Shown here piece by piece: positions 39,598 to 49,147 of a DNA stretch of 64,000 nt. Positions within the stretch are counted from its first letter, which is position 1. Every line of letters begins with the position of its first letter. The notes under the pieces were generated by a model. The model did not search any database. It saw nothing but the letters and a program-made list of their open reading frames with translations, and was not told where the DNA came from. Both the position numbers and the translations under genes were made by a program. The DNA comes from Bolinopsis microptera (Eukaryota; Ctenophora; Tentaculata; Lobata; Bolinopsidae), in NCBI RefSeq assembly GCF_026151205.1, contig NW_026971778.1, positions 20,477 through 84,476 of the forward strand. The letters run 5' to 3'.

Positions 39598-41579
39598 GAC
39601 ATAACTACGGATCTACGAGAACGTGGGGAAAATCTTTTTTGGGCCTTGGTAACATCACTGAACAACCTCCCATCAACAGGGCTACCTAGGATCTTATGGG
39701 CAATTGCCCGGGAGAGTTTAAAGATACCGCTTGACCCCAGGTGGATTGGGTCATCCGGCTTCTTGTATCTACAGAACTGCTTGTCCAGTAGACCCTCCTC
39801 ATCAACAAAACTATCAAAATCTAAAGTGCCTATTCTAGTATTAGTATTACAGTACCCAAATAATAAACTATTAAACTCCATGGCTCTGTCATTCAGCCAG
39901 GAGGACCTAGTTGGAAGGATGGGTGAAACTATAACTTTAGAGTATGGACACATATCACAAATATTCTTGAGCTTCTTTGTCAGCTCATTAGCCCAATGTT
40001 TAACATCATCCCCTCCCCTCTTGATATTATTTACACCACAGTGTACTACAACGTTCTTGTATCCTACACAAAGAACAGGGTCTAACTGATCTATTGTGAA
40101 ACATTCAATTCTTTTCCCAGGCAGTTTGTGACCAAATGTTCCTTTTCCAGCCCCAAATTTGAGGAACCGGGTGTTTGAATCACCAATAATCAAAGTCGCA
40201 TTGGTGCTCCTGCTTACGTAGCGAAAGGTTATACTGTATCTCAATTCCCTCTTATCTGTGCTCTTATCAATACGGTGGTCCCACAGAAACTGGGACTGTT
40301 TGCTCATCACATAGAGACTACGTCCCTCTATTGTCTCTACGATTTCTCCTTCAAGTTGATCCTTTTTTGTGAATTTGACAGAACAATCACCACCTAAGGA
40401 TACTGTAAAAATGGAACTATCATGGACCAATGATTGCTCGTTATCAGAGTGCTTAGGAAGAAAGCTGTTCCCATCGGTGTACCGATTTATCAAGCACTGA
40501 TTGATTGTTGAACTAGGACATTCTTCCTTTATCTTGGAGACAAGCTGATTAAGAACCTCAGGAAATTCTGTTGATGTCGGTTTTTCAGCTTTAGCCCCCG
40601 GGTACTGATAAGGTTCGCCAAAGCTCACAACCCCATGTCCATTTTCGGAGTTACTATCAAAGGCTTCCTTCTGTTGGTCTAAGAAAACTGAAAGCTCAGA
40701 GTTCAATTTTTCATCTACAAATTCTGGGACATACGACAGAATGTGCTTGGACTTAGGGTCGTCTACACTTGCATGCTTCTGTGCATCTAGGAGAAGCTGT
40801 TCTTGGTCTGTTTCACATGGAGCAGGTGACCTTATATGGAAAGGAGGCATGGTCAGATCAGGGGTGGAAACATTTGACGACCTACTGTTTTTAAAACAGT
40901 TGATGTCAAGTTTGAGCTCAGCAAGCTTGTTGTTGATAGAGTCAAGAGTTTTGAGATGGCTATCATTGTCTTTGAGGTTCTTGATGGAGATCTGGATGGC
41001 TTCTAGAGAATGGTGTATAGAGCTACCATCAGATGTAGTGTGACCCGTTGGCATGCTCATGCTGCAGGGAGCTGACAAGTAGGAAGGGGACTTGACTTCG
41101 TTGTCAACTCTCTGTCCATTCACCACAGCGCAAACACTTTCAGCAAGACCTAGCAGGGATAGGAGACCTTCTGCTAGGGTGAGCTTGTTCAGAGATGAAC
41201 AGCTCTTGATCATGTGTGGAGTAATGATTGCAAACTTATTTATTTCAAGTTTTAAGATACTGCAAATGTTAATCTTGATTAAGTCTACCTCGGAGCGTAG
41301 GTTCTGTGCATGGGTTAACAGATAGGTGTCGAGGGGAGCAGATCTATTTGAGAAGAAACTAAGGAGACTGCTGACATTTTTGTCTTCTTCTGAGTCCTGA
41401 TTTTCTGAATGAATTATTTTATCGACATCTCGAAGCATTTCGTCAATATCATCAATGACTGAAGCTGAGGGGGTGGTGGGTGTATCCTGATCGGGAACCG
41501 TAGTGGACGAAGTCTGGTCTGCAGCAGGTTGAGGTTTCTCACACTTTTCTGTTTGAGTGTCAGTGGGGGTTTCCATCAT
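39594..41579 (-). CDS. LINE B ORF1: AlkB-type dioxygenase fused to SGNH hydrolase
   Basis: I place the start at the first of two Met codons at 41579, because LINE A aligns there. An in-frame extension to 41723 is possible; numbering below uses that longer form (709 residues). Residues 50-340 are low-complexity and partly helical, with no family seen. Residues 360-505 match AlkB Fe(II)/2-oxoglutarate dioxygenases: CLINRY, H425-S-D427 and H483 as iron ligands, R495 and R501 in RYSITFR as co-substrate ligands, and FTVSLG. Residues 509-680 are an SGNH hydrolase: IIGDSN (Ser516), HCGVNN and DDPIH (Asp658, His661). CR1 ORF1 proteins with an esterase are known, but the AlkB module is the unusual part. 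It may repair or demethylate element RNA or cDNA, or counter a host modification (inference). Confidence 0.92.
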   Translation of the reverse strand: MMETPTDTQTEKCEKPQPAADQTSSTTVPDQDTPTTPSASVIDDIDEMLRDVDKIIHSENQDSEEDKNVSSLLSFFSNRSAPLDTYLLTHAQNLRSEVDLIKINICSILKLEINKFAIITPHMIKSCSSLNKLTLAEGLLSLLGLAESVCAVVNGQRVDNEVKSPSYLSAPCSMSMPTGHTTSDGSSIHHSLEAIQISIKNLKDNDSHLKTLDSINNKLAELKLDINCFKNSRSSNVSTPDLTMPPFHIRSPAPCETDQEQLLLDAQKHASVDDPKSKHILSYVPEFVDEKLNSELSVFLDQQKEAFDSNSENGHGVVSFGEPYQYPGAKAEKPTSTEFPEVLNQLVSKIKEECPSSTINQCLINRYTDGNSFLPKHSDNEQSLVHDSSIFTVSLGGDCSVKFTKKDQLEGEIVETIEGRSLYVMSKQSQFLWDHRIDKSTDKRELRYSITFRYVSRSTNATLIIGDSNTRFLKFGAGKGTFGHKLPGKRIECFTIDQLDPVLCVGYKNVVVHCGVNNIKRGGDDVKHWANELTKKLKNICDMCPYSKVIVSPILPTRSSWLNDRAMEFNSLLFGYCNTNTRIGTLDFDSFVDEEGLLDKQFCRYKKPDDPIHLGSSGIFKLSRAIAHKILGSPVDGRLFSDVTKAQKRFSPRSRRSVVMS

Positions 41580-42202
41580 GGTGAAGAAGCAATGGGGGTA
41601 CCAGGCAGACCAGGGGGCACCTTCACGTCCAACCAGCACACTCACTGAAAAGAAGGAAGAGCAGAAAGTAGTTTGAAATGTTCTGTTGTGGAAAACAATG
41701 AAAGTGTAAACTGGATTAGTCAAAATGATTCAAAAGATTGAAAAATTGAACAGACTGACGGACTACGACACATGGGACAAGAGAGTGAGTGAGTATGAAA
41801 AATATGAGGTGGTTGGACTGGCAAGCCCTATCATTTAATCAGAATACATTACATATAATCCATAAGCCATATATGTCAGCCTGTTCTTGGAGCACAGCCC
41901 CAAAAGTTATCAGAAGTGATGTTCAAGTTTCAAGTTTAAAATTCTTTCAACACTATCTACACATTAATCAGGGTTGTCCAATTGTCCAATTGTGGATTGT
42001 GGTGTGAATGGAGTTATACATTGCCAAACAGAAACATTATTCACTACAACTACTTAACTTCTTAACAGGTTAAGAGTGCCAGTCTTCTGTTTCAGCACCC
42101 CCTGGACCATCATAGTACCCCCGATGCAGTTGACTTTAGCAAGCCATGGACATATTGGACATCCTCAAATTATTTGTTATATAGTAGTGTTGAAAGTATT
42201 AA

Positions 42203-43825
42203 AACTATAACTTTAGAGTAAGGACAAATTTCACAAATATTCGTGAGCTTCTTCGTCAGCTCATTAGCCCAGTGTTTAACATCACCCCCTCCCCTCTTAA
42301 TATTATTTACACCACAGTGTACTACAACATTCTTATATCCTACACAAAGGGCAGGGTCTAACTGATCTATTGTGAAGCATTCAAGTCTTTTTCCAGGCAG
42401 TTTGTGACCGAATGTCCCTTTTCCAGCACCAAATCGGAGGAACCGGGTATTTGAGTCACCAATAATCAATGTTGCATTGCTACTGCTGCTCACGTAGCGG
42501 AATGTTATACTGAATCTCACGTCCCTCCTTTCACTGCTCTTATCTATTCTGTGGTCCCAGAGGAACTGAGACTGCTTGCTCATGATATATAGACTGCGTC
42601 CCTCTATTGTCTCAATGACTTCCCCACTTTCTGATCCTTTCATTGAGAACTTAACTGAACACTGGCTTCCTAATGATACAGTGAAAATCGAACTATCATG
42701 CACAAGCGAGTTCTCGTTATCCGAGTGTTTAGGGAGAAAACTGCTCTCATCATTGTACCGGTTGATCAGGCATTGATTAATAACTGTTTCAGGGCAAAGC
42801 TTCTTTATCCTTGAGGCAAGTTCAGCAAGAACTTCAGGCAGGTCTTCTGATATGGGCTTAGCAGCTTTTGCCCCGGGGTAATCATATCGTTCACCAAAGC
42901 TTATAACTCCATGCCCGTTTTCTGTGTTCTTGACAAAATCATCGTTCTGTTGAGCAAGGAAATCTAATAGCTGAGAGTTCAAGGTTGTATCAATGAATTC
43001 TGGTAAATAAGACATGATGTGCTTAGACTTAGGGTCGTCTGCACTTGAAGGCTTCTGTGCATCTAGCAGGAGCTGTTCATGGTCTGTTTCACAGGCTGCT
43101 GGTGGCCCTATGATAAAAGGAGGCATGGGCAGGTCAGGAGTGGATACGTTTGAGGATCTGCTGTTTTTGAAACAGTTAATATCAACTTTGAGCTCAGCAA
43201 GCTTGGTGTTTATGGAGTCAAGAGTCCTAAGGTGGCTATCATTGTCTTTCAAGTTTTTAATGGATGTTTGAATATCTTCTAAGGACTTGTGTATAGAGCT
43301 TTCGTTAGAAGTAGTATGACCCATTGGAATGCTGGAGGGGGCTGACAAATAAGAAGGGGACTTAACCTCGTGGTCACATCTCTTGCCACTTATTACAGCA
43401 CAGACATTTTCTGCAAGGCCAAGCAGGGATAGTAGACCCTCTGCTAAGGTGAGTTTTTTAAGAGATGGGCAGCTCTTAACCATAGATGGCGTTATGATTG
43501 CAAATTTGTTCACATCAAGTTTTAGAATGTTACAGATGTTGAGCTTAATGATATCTACCTCTGAGCGCAGGCTCTGCGAGTGAGTCAACAGGAAGTTGTC
43601 AAGGGGGGTAGACCCTGAGAAGAAACTAAGGAGGCTGCTACAATCTTTATTTTCCTCTGATTCGTGGTATTCTGAAAGAATTATATTTTCAACATCCTTC
43701 AGTACTTCGTCAATTTCCACCATAATGGTAGGAGTCGTGGGTGCAGGTGTAGTCTGATCCGGAACCGTAGTAGTTGAAGTCTGGTCCGGAACAGATTGAG
43801 AAGAGTCAGTGGGTGTATCGTTCAT
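42203..43825 (-). pseudogene. LINE A ORF1, N-terminal fragment (AlkB domain and start of SGNH)
   Basis: It starts at the Met aligned with that of LINE B; an open extension reaches 43945. It keeps every AlkB landmark seen in LINE B: CLINRY, KHSDNE, WDHRI and RFSITFR. It also keeps the SGNH blocks IIGDSN and HCGVNN. It is cut within a Val codon by LINE B, and the remaining SGNH part is at 35219-35557. The two copies have diverged at many surface positions while catalytic residues stayed the same, which argues that both enzymatic domains were under selection. Confidence 0.92.
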
Positions 43826-44120
43826 GGCGTAGAAGCAATTGGGGGTACCAGGCAATCCAGGGGGCACCTTCACGTCCAACCAGCACACTCCCTGGAAAGA
43901 AAGAAAAGCAGATAACAATTTCAAATGTTCCGTTGTGGAAAACAATGAAAGTGTATTTAAACTGGATTAGTCAAAATGATTCAAAAGATTGAAAAATTGA
44001 ACAGACTGACGGACTACGACACATGGGACAAGAGAGTGAGTGAGTATGAAAAATATGAGGTGGTTGGACTGGCAAGCCCTATCATTTAATCAGAATACAT
44101 TAAATATAATCCATAAGCCA

Positions 44121-44372
44121 CAAATACTGGGAGATTCTTTAAATGTGACCATAGACTGTTTTATTGACAATAAAGGACTTCTAGAGCTTGTACAGAAGAC
44201 AAAGGACCCCATTGAAAAAATACTGATAGTTACCATGGCATCACTAAGGGAAATGGTTGAGAAGGGTGAAATAACTGTTAACTTTATGCCCTCAAGGACG
44301 ATGCCTGCTGATGTTTTGACTAAGAGAGGGCCTAGTTCTCAAAGTCTGCGTATGTGTTTTGAGAGGGACTAG
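44121..44372 (+). pseudogene. Copia RNase H, C-terminal end
   Basis: Coding resumes in the original frame after LINE A: CFIDNKGLLEL, MASLREMVEKGEI, FMPSRTMPADVLTKRG and then a stop at 44372. This is the usual C-terminus of copia RNase H. A frame open from 44040 has upstream codons that belong to LINE A and are not native. Confidence 0.9.
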
Positions 44373-44602
44373 TATTTTTAAAGAGTGAACATCGAATTTA
44401 TTTTTTATTTATGGATTTATCGTATATATTTTTAGCTTTTTCATACATTTTAATGTCATTTTTGTTTTGAGTCAGAATCTTTATTTTTTATTTTTGCAGA
44501 TTAGTTTTTAAAATCAGTGCGTGTGAGTTTCATGGGATTTTTAAAGTGCAAACTAAGTTATTTGACTAGTTTTGCTTATAGTTATGTTTATAAAAATGTT
44601 TA

Positions 44603-44643
<41 letters not shown>

Positions 44644-44764
44644 ATAATAATAATTTAAAGACCGAAGTCCCGGCCAATAGCCTGGTTCCCCTGGGTTGTT
44701 GTAAAATGATAATATAAAAATCCGAAGTCCCGGTCAGTAACCTGAACTGTGTTTAGGATAACTG

Positions 44765-44797
<33 letters not shown>

Positions 44798-45189
44798 AAA
44801 AGGGGATATATATTAGTCAGTTGAGACACCTGTTTAACCTCTCTCTGAAGTCCTCCTTTATGAGGCAGCCTTTTAGCCTGCATAACTCTTTGTGGAGCTG
44901 GTATTGATTTGTTTGTTTTGGTTCATTACCACTGGCTTTTAAGTTAGTTGAGAGGATTGCATAATCTATCCTCATATCACACCCATCTCATTTAATCATC
45001 ATTCACATTATATGGCCATTTATACACAGAAGAAAGAAGATTTATAAAGATCTACAGAAGAAGCATTTCTAAACAGCTGCCAACGCCTAACGAATAAGTT
45101 CTCCTGCTACATGTTCTGGTATCCGTGAAGATCGCCTAATAAAGCCGGATACCGTGAAGAAACAGAAAGAAAAACTAAAAGAGGACTGA
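44373..45189 (+). other. Copia 3' untranslated region
   Basis: The stretch between the end of pol and the 3' LTR has two A-rich tracts (about 44607-44642 and 44766-44796). A duplicated CCGAAGTCCCGG block (near 44663 and 44722) and the purine-rich tract at 45166-45186 also lie here. The purine tract is a candidate plus-strand primer. No gene is seen. Confidence 0.7.
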
Positions 45190-45322
45190 TGTTAATCTTA
45201 TATACCATTTACAGGATGGCAGAAACTCCAGGAGGTTTTGTCTGACTTGATTTGTATTCCTCGTTTGAAGTTTATGTTTCTATCATCCACTAGTGTTACT
45301 GTCTCACTTTATTGAATTAAAA
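45190..45322 (+). repeat. 3' LTR of the Copia element
   Basis: It is 133 bp with the same start (TGTTAATC) and end (GAATTAAAA) as the 5' LTR, with no difference that I can see. It is followed by the AGTGG duplication. LTR identity implies recent insertion relative to the substitution rate, even though three further elements later entered the same locus. Confidence 0.92.
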
Positions 45323-45327
45323 AGTGG

Positions 45328-46029
45328 GACCTTCATATCAATTCTTCCAAGACTGAATTTGTCCATTTTTATTTAGCAGATCCTAAACCCACTGTTAAAC
45401 GCAAGGTGATTGTTGGAAAAGTGTATAGGGGTGATGAAGAGTGGCGCTCTAACAAAACTTTAGGATCGTTGATGTGCACTGTTAAGGACATCAAGAATCG
45501 AATATTCCTTGGTAATGTTGCCTTTAGTAAATTTCAGAAAGTTTGGATGAAGAGCAAGATTTCAGTCCAAAGGAAGATCAAAATCTACGAGGCACAAGTA
45601 GTCTCTATTCTACTCTACAACTGCAACTCCTGGGCTGCACCACTAGCTTCGTTGAATGAACTTGATATTGCTCATCGCAAACACCTCCGAAGAATCCTCA
45701 ACATCAGATGGCCTAATGAGGCACTCTATGCTCGTTGTTATGTCACTCCCTTGTCTGTGAGAGTCTCTAAGTTTCGATGGAGAATGTTAGGACATATCTT
45801 AAGAGGACAGGAAGACTCACCAGCATACACCTCTATGTTATTTGCTATAAATTCTGATATTTTTATGGAAGGGAGACGGGGTAGACCATGTTTAAACTTA
45901 TTAGATGTTATTAGAAAAGACTTGACTAGTAGAAATCTTGATATTAGACTTAAGAATTTGACTGATTTCGAAGACCTTAGATTTTTAGCTTTAGATAGGG
46001 AGGAGTGGAAGAAGTTAGAAGATGGTTGA
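45328..46029 (+). pseudogene. LINE D reverse transcriptase, C-terminal half
   Basis: It continues the frame broken at 26350, starting with INSSKTEFVHFY (the RT thumb-side motif). FLGNVAFSKFQKVW, IYEAQVVSILLYNC and RWRMLGHILRG then follow, as in the C-terminal region of many LINE ORF2 proteins. It ends at a TGA at 46027-46029. A short CTA trinucleotide run at about 46120-46135 may be the microsatellite tail of the element. Confidence 0.85.
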
Positions 46030-46354
46030 TGTTTTTGTTTTTCTTTTTTATGCGTTTTGATATCTATAAGGTGCCTAGGATGCTCTTTTAAAGAGATATT
46101 TCGTACTTTGAAAGATTTACTACTACTACTACTATTAAATGTCAAAATGCAAAATGGGACGTCATTTTGGAATCTAAAAGATTTAAAAAATGCATTTTTA
46201 TTATCTCTTTTTGGACTATTTTACAGTTTAGTTAAGTTGCTGATACGAATTTCTGTAAAAAAGACAAAGTCGGTTATTTTGTTGTTCAGTTGTGAAACAC
46301 TACCCAACCTACTAATGCCAAGCAGAAATTAAATTAATTATGGTCGGTTAAATT

Positions 46355-46452
46355 TGTCATACGTTGTATGACCCGCCGCGCACGAAGTGCGCGGCTCCCC
46401 CTGTATCGTCAGGACCTAGTGAAACGACCGTGGGTGTCACAACGTGATACAA
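46355..46452 (-). mobile_element. 98-bp MITE, copy 3 of the 9-bp-duplication family
   Basis: It is inverted relative to the copies at 24360 and 24574 and has the same termini and GC palindrome. It is flanked by a perfect 9-bp duplication GGTTAAATT (46346-46354 and 46453-46461). Confidence 0.87.
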
Positions 46453-46583
46453 GGTTAAATTACGTTTGGATGTACCATAAAATTTGGGTGTACCACTAAA
46501 GTTATTGATTTAACAAAAAATAGAATCTAAACATCAAATACTTGTTCCACTATGATTATATTATAAATGGAATATTTGTAATA

Positions 46584-47591
46584 TTTATGACGATCAGGAA
46601 AAACTTGTCGAGATCAAGACCCAAATCCGAAAATCAAGGATAGAGTTTTTCAAAGAGAGAAAAGAAGAGGTTTCAAAAGACCTGAATGAAACCCAAAAAT
46701 TGCAATTAGATCTTACATCAGAGAAAGGGGCAAGTTCCTGGCTTTCATCACTCCCACTCAAATCATTTGGATTCTGTCTCAACAAACAAGAATTTAATGA
46801 CGCCCTAGCCCTTAGGTACAACTTTGGAATGAAAGATGCTGCAAGAAAATGTGTATGTGGAAGTGACAACTCAATAAACCACTCATTGATATGCAAAAGG
46901 GGTGGGTATGTATCTCTCCGCCACAATTCATTGAGAGATGTGATAGCAGAGCTATTAGAAACTGCTGGCTGTAAAGATGTTACCACTGAACCTCTCCTCA
47001 TTCCTGTCAACGGGAGAGAATTTCCTGCAGGGGCCAACAAAGCAGATGGAGCTAGATTAGATGTTAGTGCTAGGAGTGTATGGAACCCATTGGAAAGGGC
47101 ATTTTTAGATGTAAGAGTATTTCATGCTCAAGCTCCTTCCAATAAGGCTCTTGGATCTCCAACCACTATGTACAATAGCCATGAGAGACAGAAAAAGAAT
47201 TTATACAATAAAAGGATTGTAGAAGTCGAACATGGGACGTTTACACCGATAGTCCTATCAACCACTGGGGGTATGGGAAGGGAAGCAAATAAGTTCTTCA
47301 AGAAGTTAGCGGATAAACTATCTAGGAAATCAGGCCAACGATATAGTGAGGCAATGACATTTATTAGGAAGAGAGTAAGATTTGACCTATTGAGAACAAC
47401 AATCATAGCTCTTAGAGGAGAGAGAGGGTTTAAAAGTAGTAGTGCAGTAAAAATAGCAGAATTAGATATAAATTTGGAGCCAGTTCTTTAAACTGGCTTA
47501 CTTATACTACTTAAAGGGTGTTCAAGGGTTTTCTATTGAATTTATATTGAATTTTATATAGGGTAATTGTTATATTATGTGTATATTGTTT
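46584..47591 (+). mobile_element. 5'-truncated copy of the PHD/RT/RLE retrotransposon
   Basis: It matches the 3' third of the element at 19733-23160 almost base for base, including about 100 bp of 3' UTR, but in the opposite orientation. The 5' truncation is typical of incomplete target-primed reverse transcription. Confidence 0.92.
46586..47491 (+). pseudogene. RLE retroelement ORF, C-terminal fragment
   Basis: It corresponds to about residues 762-1062 of the full-length protein and retains the CVCGSDNSINHSLIC knuckle and the ADGARLDV and FLDVRVF nuclease blocks. Only about four residue differences are visible (for example FGMKD for FGIKD and GREFPAG for GRELPAG). It has no RT or PHD. Confidence 0.92.
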
Positions 47592-48274
47592 GAATAATTT
47601 CCCATATTTGTAATATACTCGTCCTTTTATGTTTTGTTGATGTATTCCGCTAAGTTCCAGTGGACTGCGTCCATAGAAAAATAAAATTGTGTCAACAAGT
47701 TAAGAGTTAATAATCGAGAATATTATTGCATCAGTTAAACACACATTTTTCAATTCTGTATCGCCAAGTGAAAAGTAGGTTTTCCTTAACCTGCCACAAT
47801 CATCGTTTATATTTTCAAGACCCCCTGTACTGGACCCTAACAATTCATTTACCTTACAATCAGCCTTTCACCTATACTATGTCTAGCACCCTGACATGAC
47901 CTGTTGCAATTAATCCAATGTTAATAATTGGGGGTTTATTAAGTCCTAGAGGGGGTGTTAACAACCTGTAGGGAGCCCCTAAAGAGGACATTTTTTCAGT
48001 GATGCTAAAATATCAGCAAGTTGCCCATGGCCATATTAATTTTAATGATATGCATCTAGGTCACTCTCTAAATAAGTGCTGCGAGAAAAAATTGAGTTTT
48101 CTTATTTGTAAATAATTTTGTGTAAAATAATCTATGATCAAAGTTATTTGTATTTACAATTTCCCCTGGTTTGGTATTGCCTTAGCGTATTAAATTTTGG
48201 TGTGTATTCTGTTTGCTTCTGGGTTCAGTACGTGCAATTAACAAACGCTTGCCAGTCCAAGCCTGTGCCATCTG
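47592..48274. other. Non-coding stretch, nothing recognised
   Basis: AT-rich sequence without a supported ORF, RNA gene or bounded repeat. Confidence 0.4.
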
Positions 48275-48379
48275 TTTGTTTGTTTGTTTATAGAACCCGT
48301 CCCCAATCTCGTATTGGAAAATGACTAAACTCAGGTCTGAGTGTGAATACGGGTGGTACCTGCAAGAGTGTTCATTAAG
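48275..48379 (-). mobile_element. SINE-like retroposon with (TTTG)n end, copy 2
   Basis: This is the reverse-oriented copy of the element at 3699-3808. It shares the GAACCCGTCCCCAATCTCGT and CAGGTCTGAGTGTGAATACG blocks and the tetranucleotide tail. I could not define a clear target duplication here. Confidence 0.75.
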
Positions 48380-48481
48380 CATTTAGAGTTCTGTAAAACT
48401 GCAGTTACAATTGTGCTAGAGTATTTTTAGTATATACGATTGGTATCAGAAATATATCCCTTCATGCTTCCAAAATTTTTA

Positions 48482-48645
48482 AAGCCGTAGTACATACATA
48501 TCACATTACACCAGAGCCTACACAGTGCAATCTCCTCCAGTCTATCTGCGCCGCGTATATTTGTATAAGCACACGGCGCAGACTGGAAAAAACCACACTC
48601 TGCAAGTTCAATCCAGTGCAATGCTACATGTACGTACTACGGCTT
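48482..48645. repeat. Long imperfect hairpin, candidate foldback MITE
   Basis: The outer 18-bp arms (AAGCCGTAGTACATACAT and its inverse at 48628-48645) match at 17 of 18 positions. Inner arms CCAGTCT...GCGCCG and CGGCGCAGACTGG pair as well. No flanking duplication was found. Confidence 0.55.
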
Positions 48646-49147
48646 CATCTCCAACTTTCTGCACAATGTACTGGAATGTTTTGAAGAAAATGAAAGAACA
48701 AAAAAAGTGATATATATAAATAAAATCAGCGATTTAATGTTAGCCTTAGGACAGTAACTTTAATTCCCTGGTTTCTAAAATCAGCTTTTAAAAAAATAAT
48801 AATAATAAAGTATGTAACGTCGATACCAAACCGATTATTGAGCGATAATAACTGAGTAGTTGATTCCTGGGTTGCAGAGTCATTCAGATGTTCCAGTCTT
48901 CGAATGTGGTTCTTGTTCAGTTCTTGACCAGAAGTGTCTAATGAAGTAAGTCAGACAAGCAAACTCTTCCTTAAATGCTCATATAAGTCGTTTCAATCCC
49001 AGAAATTATGAATGATGACCCAGTGTAAAAGTGCAGAAATCGGCCGAAAATAACAAAGACTAAAAACAGTTAAAAAGTGAAAGGATTCAAACACAAGGAA
49101 AATTAATAACTTAGAGCGTAATAAGGAATATCTCCAAACGGAGTTTT

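Larger units (their letters stand above)
35561..42201 (-). mobile_element. CR1-like LINE B, apparently complete
   Basis: It is flanked by the perfect 7-bp duplication AAACTAT (35554-35560 and 42202-42208) and inserted in ORF1 of LINE A. On the minus strand the order is a long 5' leader (42201 to about 41580), ORF1, ORF2, a 3' UTR with a poly-T/A tract near 35920, and two terminal copies of an 18-bp repeat (CAAGAAAACAACAATTTT on the plus strand). Both ORFs are open. This is the youngest layer of the nest. Confidence 0.92.
31229..44119 (-). mobile_element. CR1-like LINE A, itself split by LINE B
   Basis: On the minus strand LINE A runs 5' to 3' from 44119 to 31229. It contains ORF1 (two pieces) and ORF2 (31821-35225), and ends in two copies of a TTGTTTTCCTG-type tail repeat. 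It sits in Copia RNase H between short ACAA direct repeats (31225-31228 and 44120-44123). Its 5' end is shorter than that of LINE B, which continues past CATAAGCC for about 330 bp. Sequence from 35554 to 42208 within it is the LINE B insertion. Confidence 0.88.
26351..45322 (+). mobile_element. Copia-superfamily (GalEa-like) LTR retrotransposon, interrupted
   Basis: Two identical 133-bp LTRs (26351-26483 and 45190-45322) bound gag-pol pieces at 26497-29172, 29864-31228 and 44121-44372. The 5-bp duplication AGTGG flanks it (26346-26350 and 45323-45327). Integrase before RT and the RT motif style fit the Ty1/copia order. Very short LTRs and the aquatic-invertebrate context suggest GalEa (inference). 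A purine-rich tract (45166-45186) precedes the 3' LTR. Two later insertions break pol, so the copy is dead. Confidence 0.92.
24752..46029 (+). mobile_element. LINE D, 5'-truncated and split by a Copia insertion
   Basis: The two halves of a non-LTR retrotransposon ORF are at 24752-26350 and 45328-46029. A 19-kb Copia element with its own nested guests lies between them. The frame is preserved across the AGTGG target duplication. The upstream endonuclease is almost wholly missing, so the copy was already dead on arrival or lost its 5' part. This is the outermost layer of the nest. Confidence 0.85.

Noticed and set aside
24360-46452. Composite transposon bounded by inverted 97-bp repeats
   Set aside because: Each 97-98-bp copy has its own 9-bp duplication, so they are independent MITE insertions and not ends of one large element.
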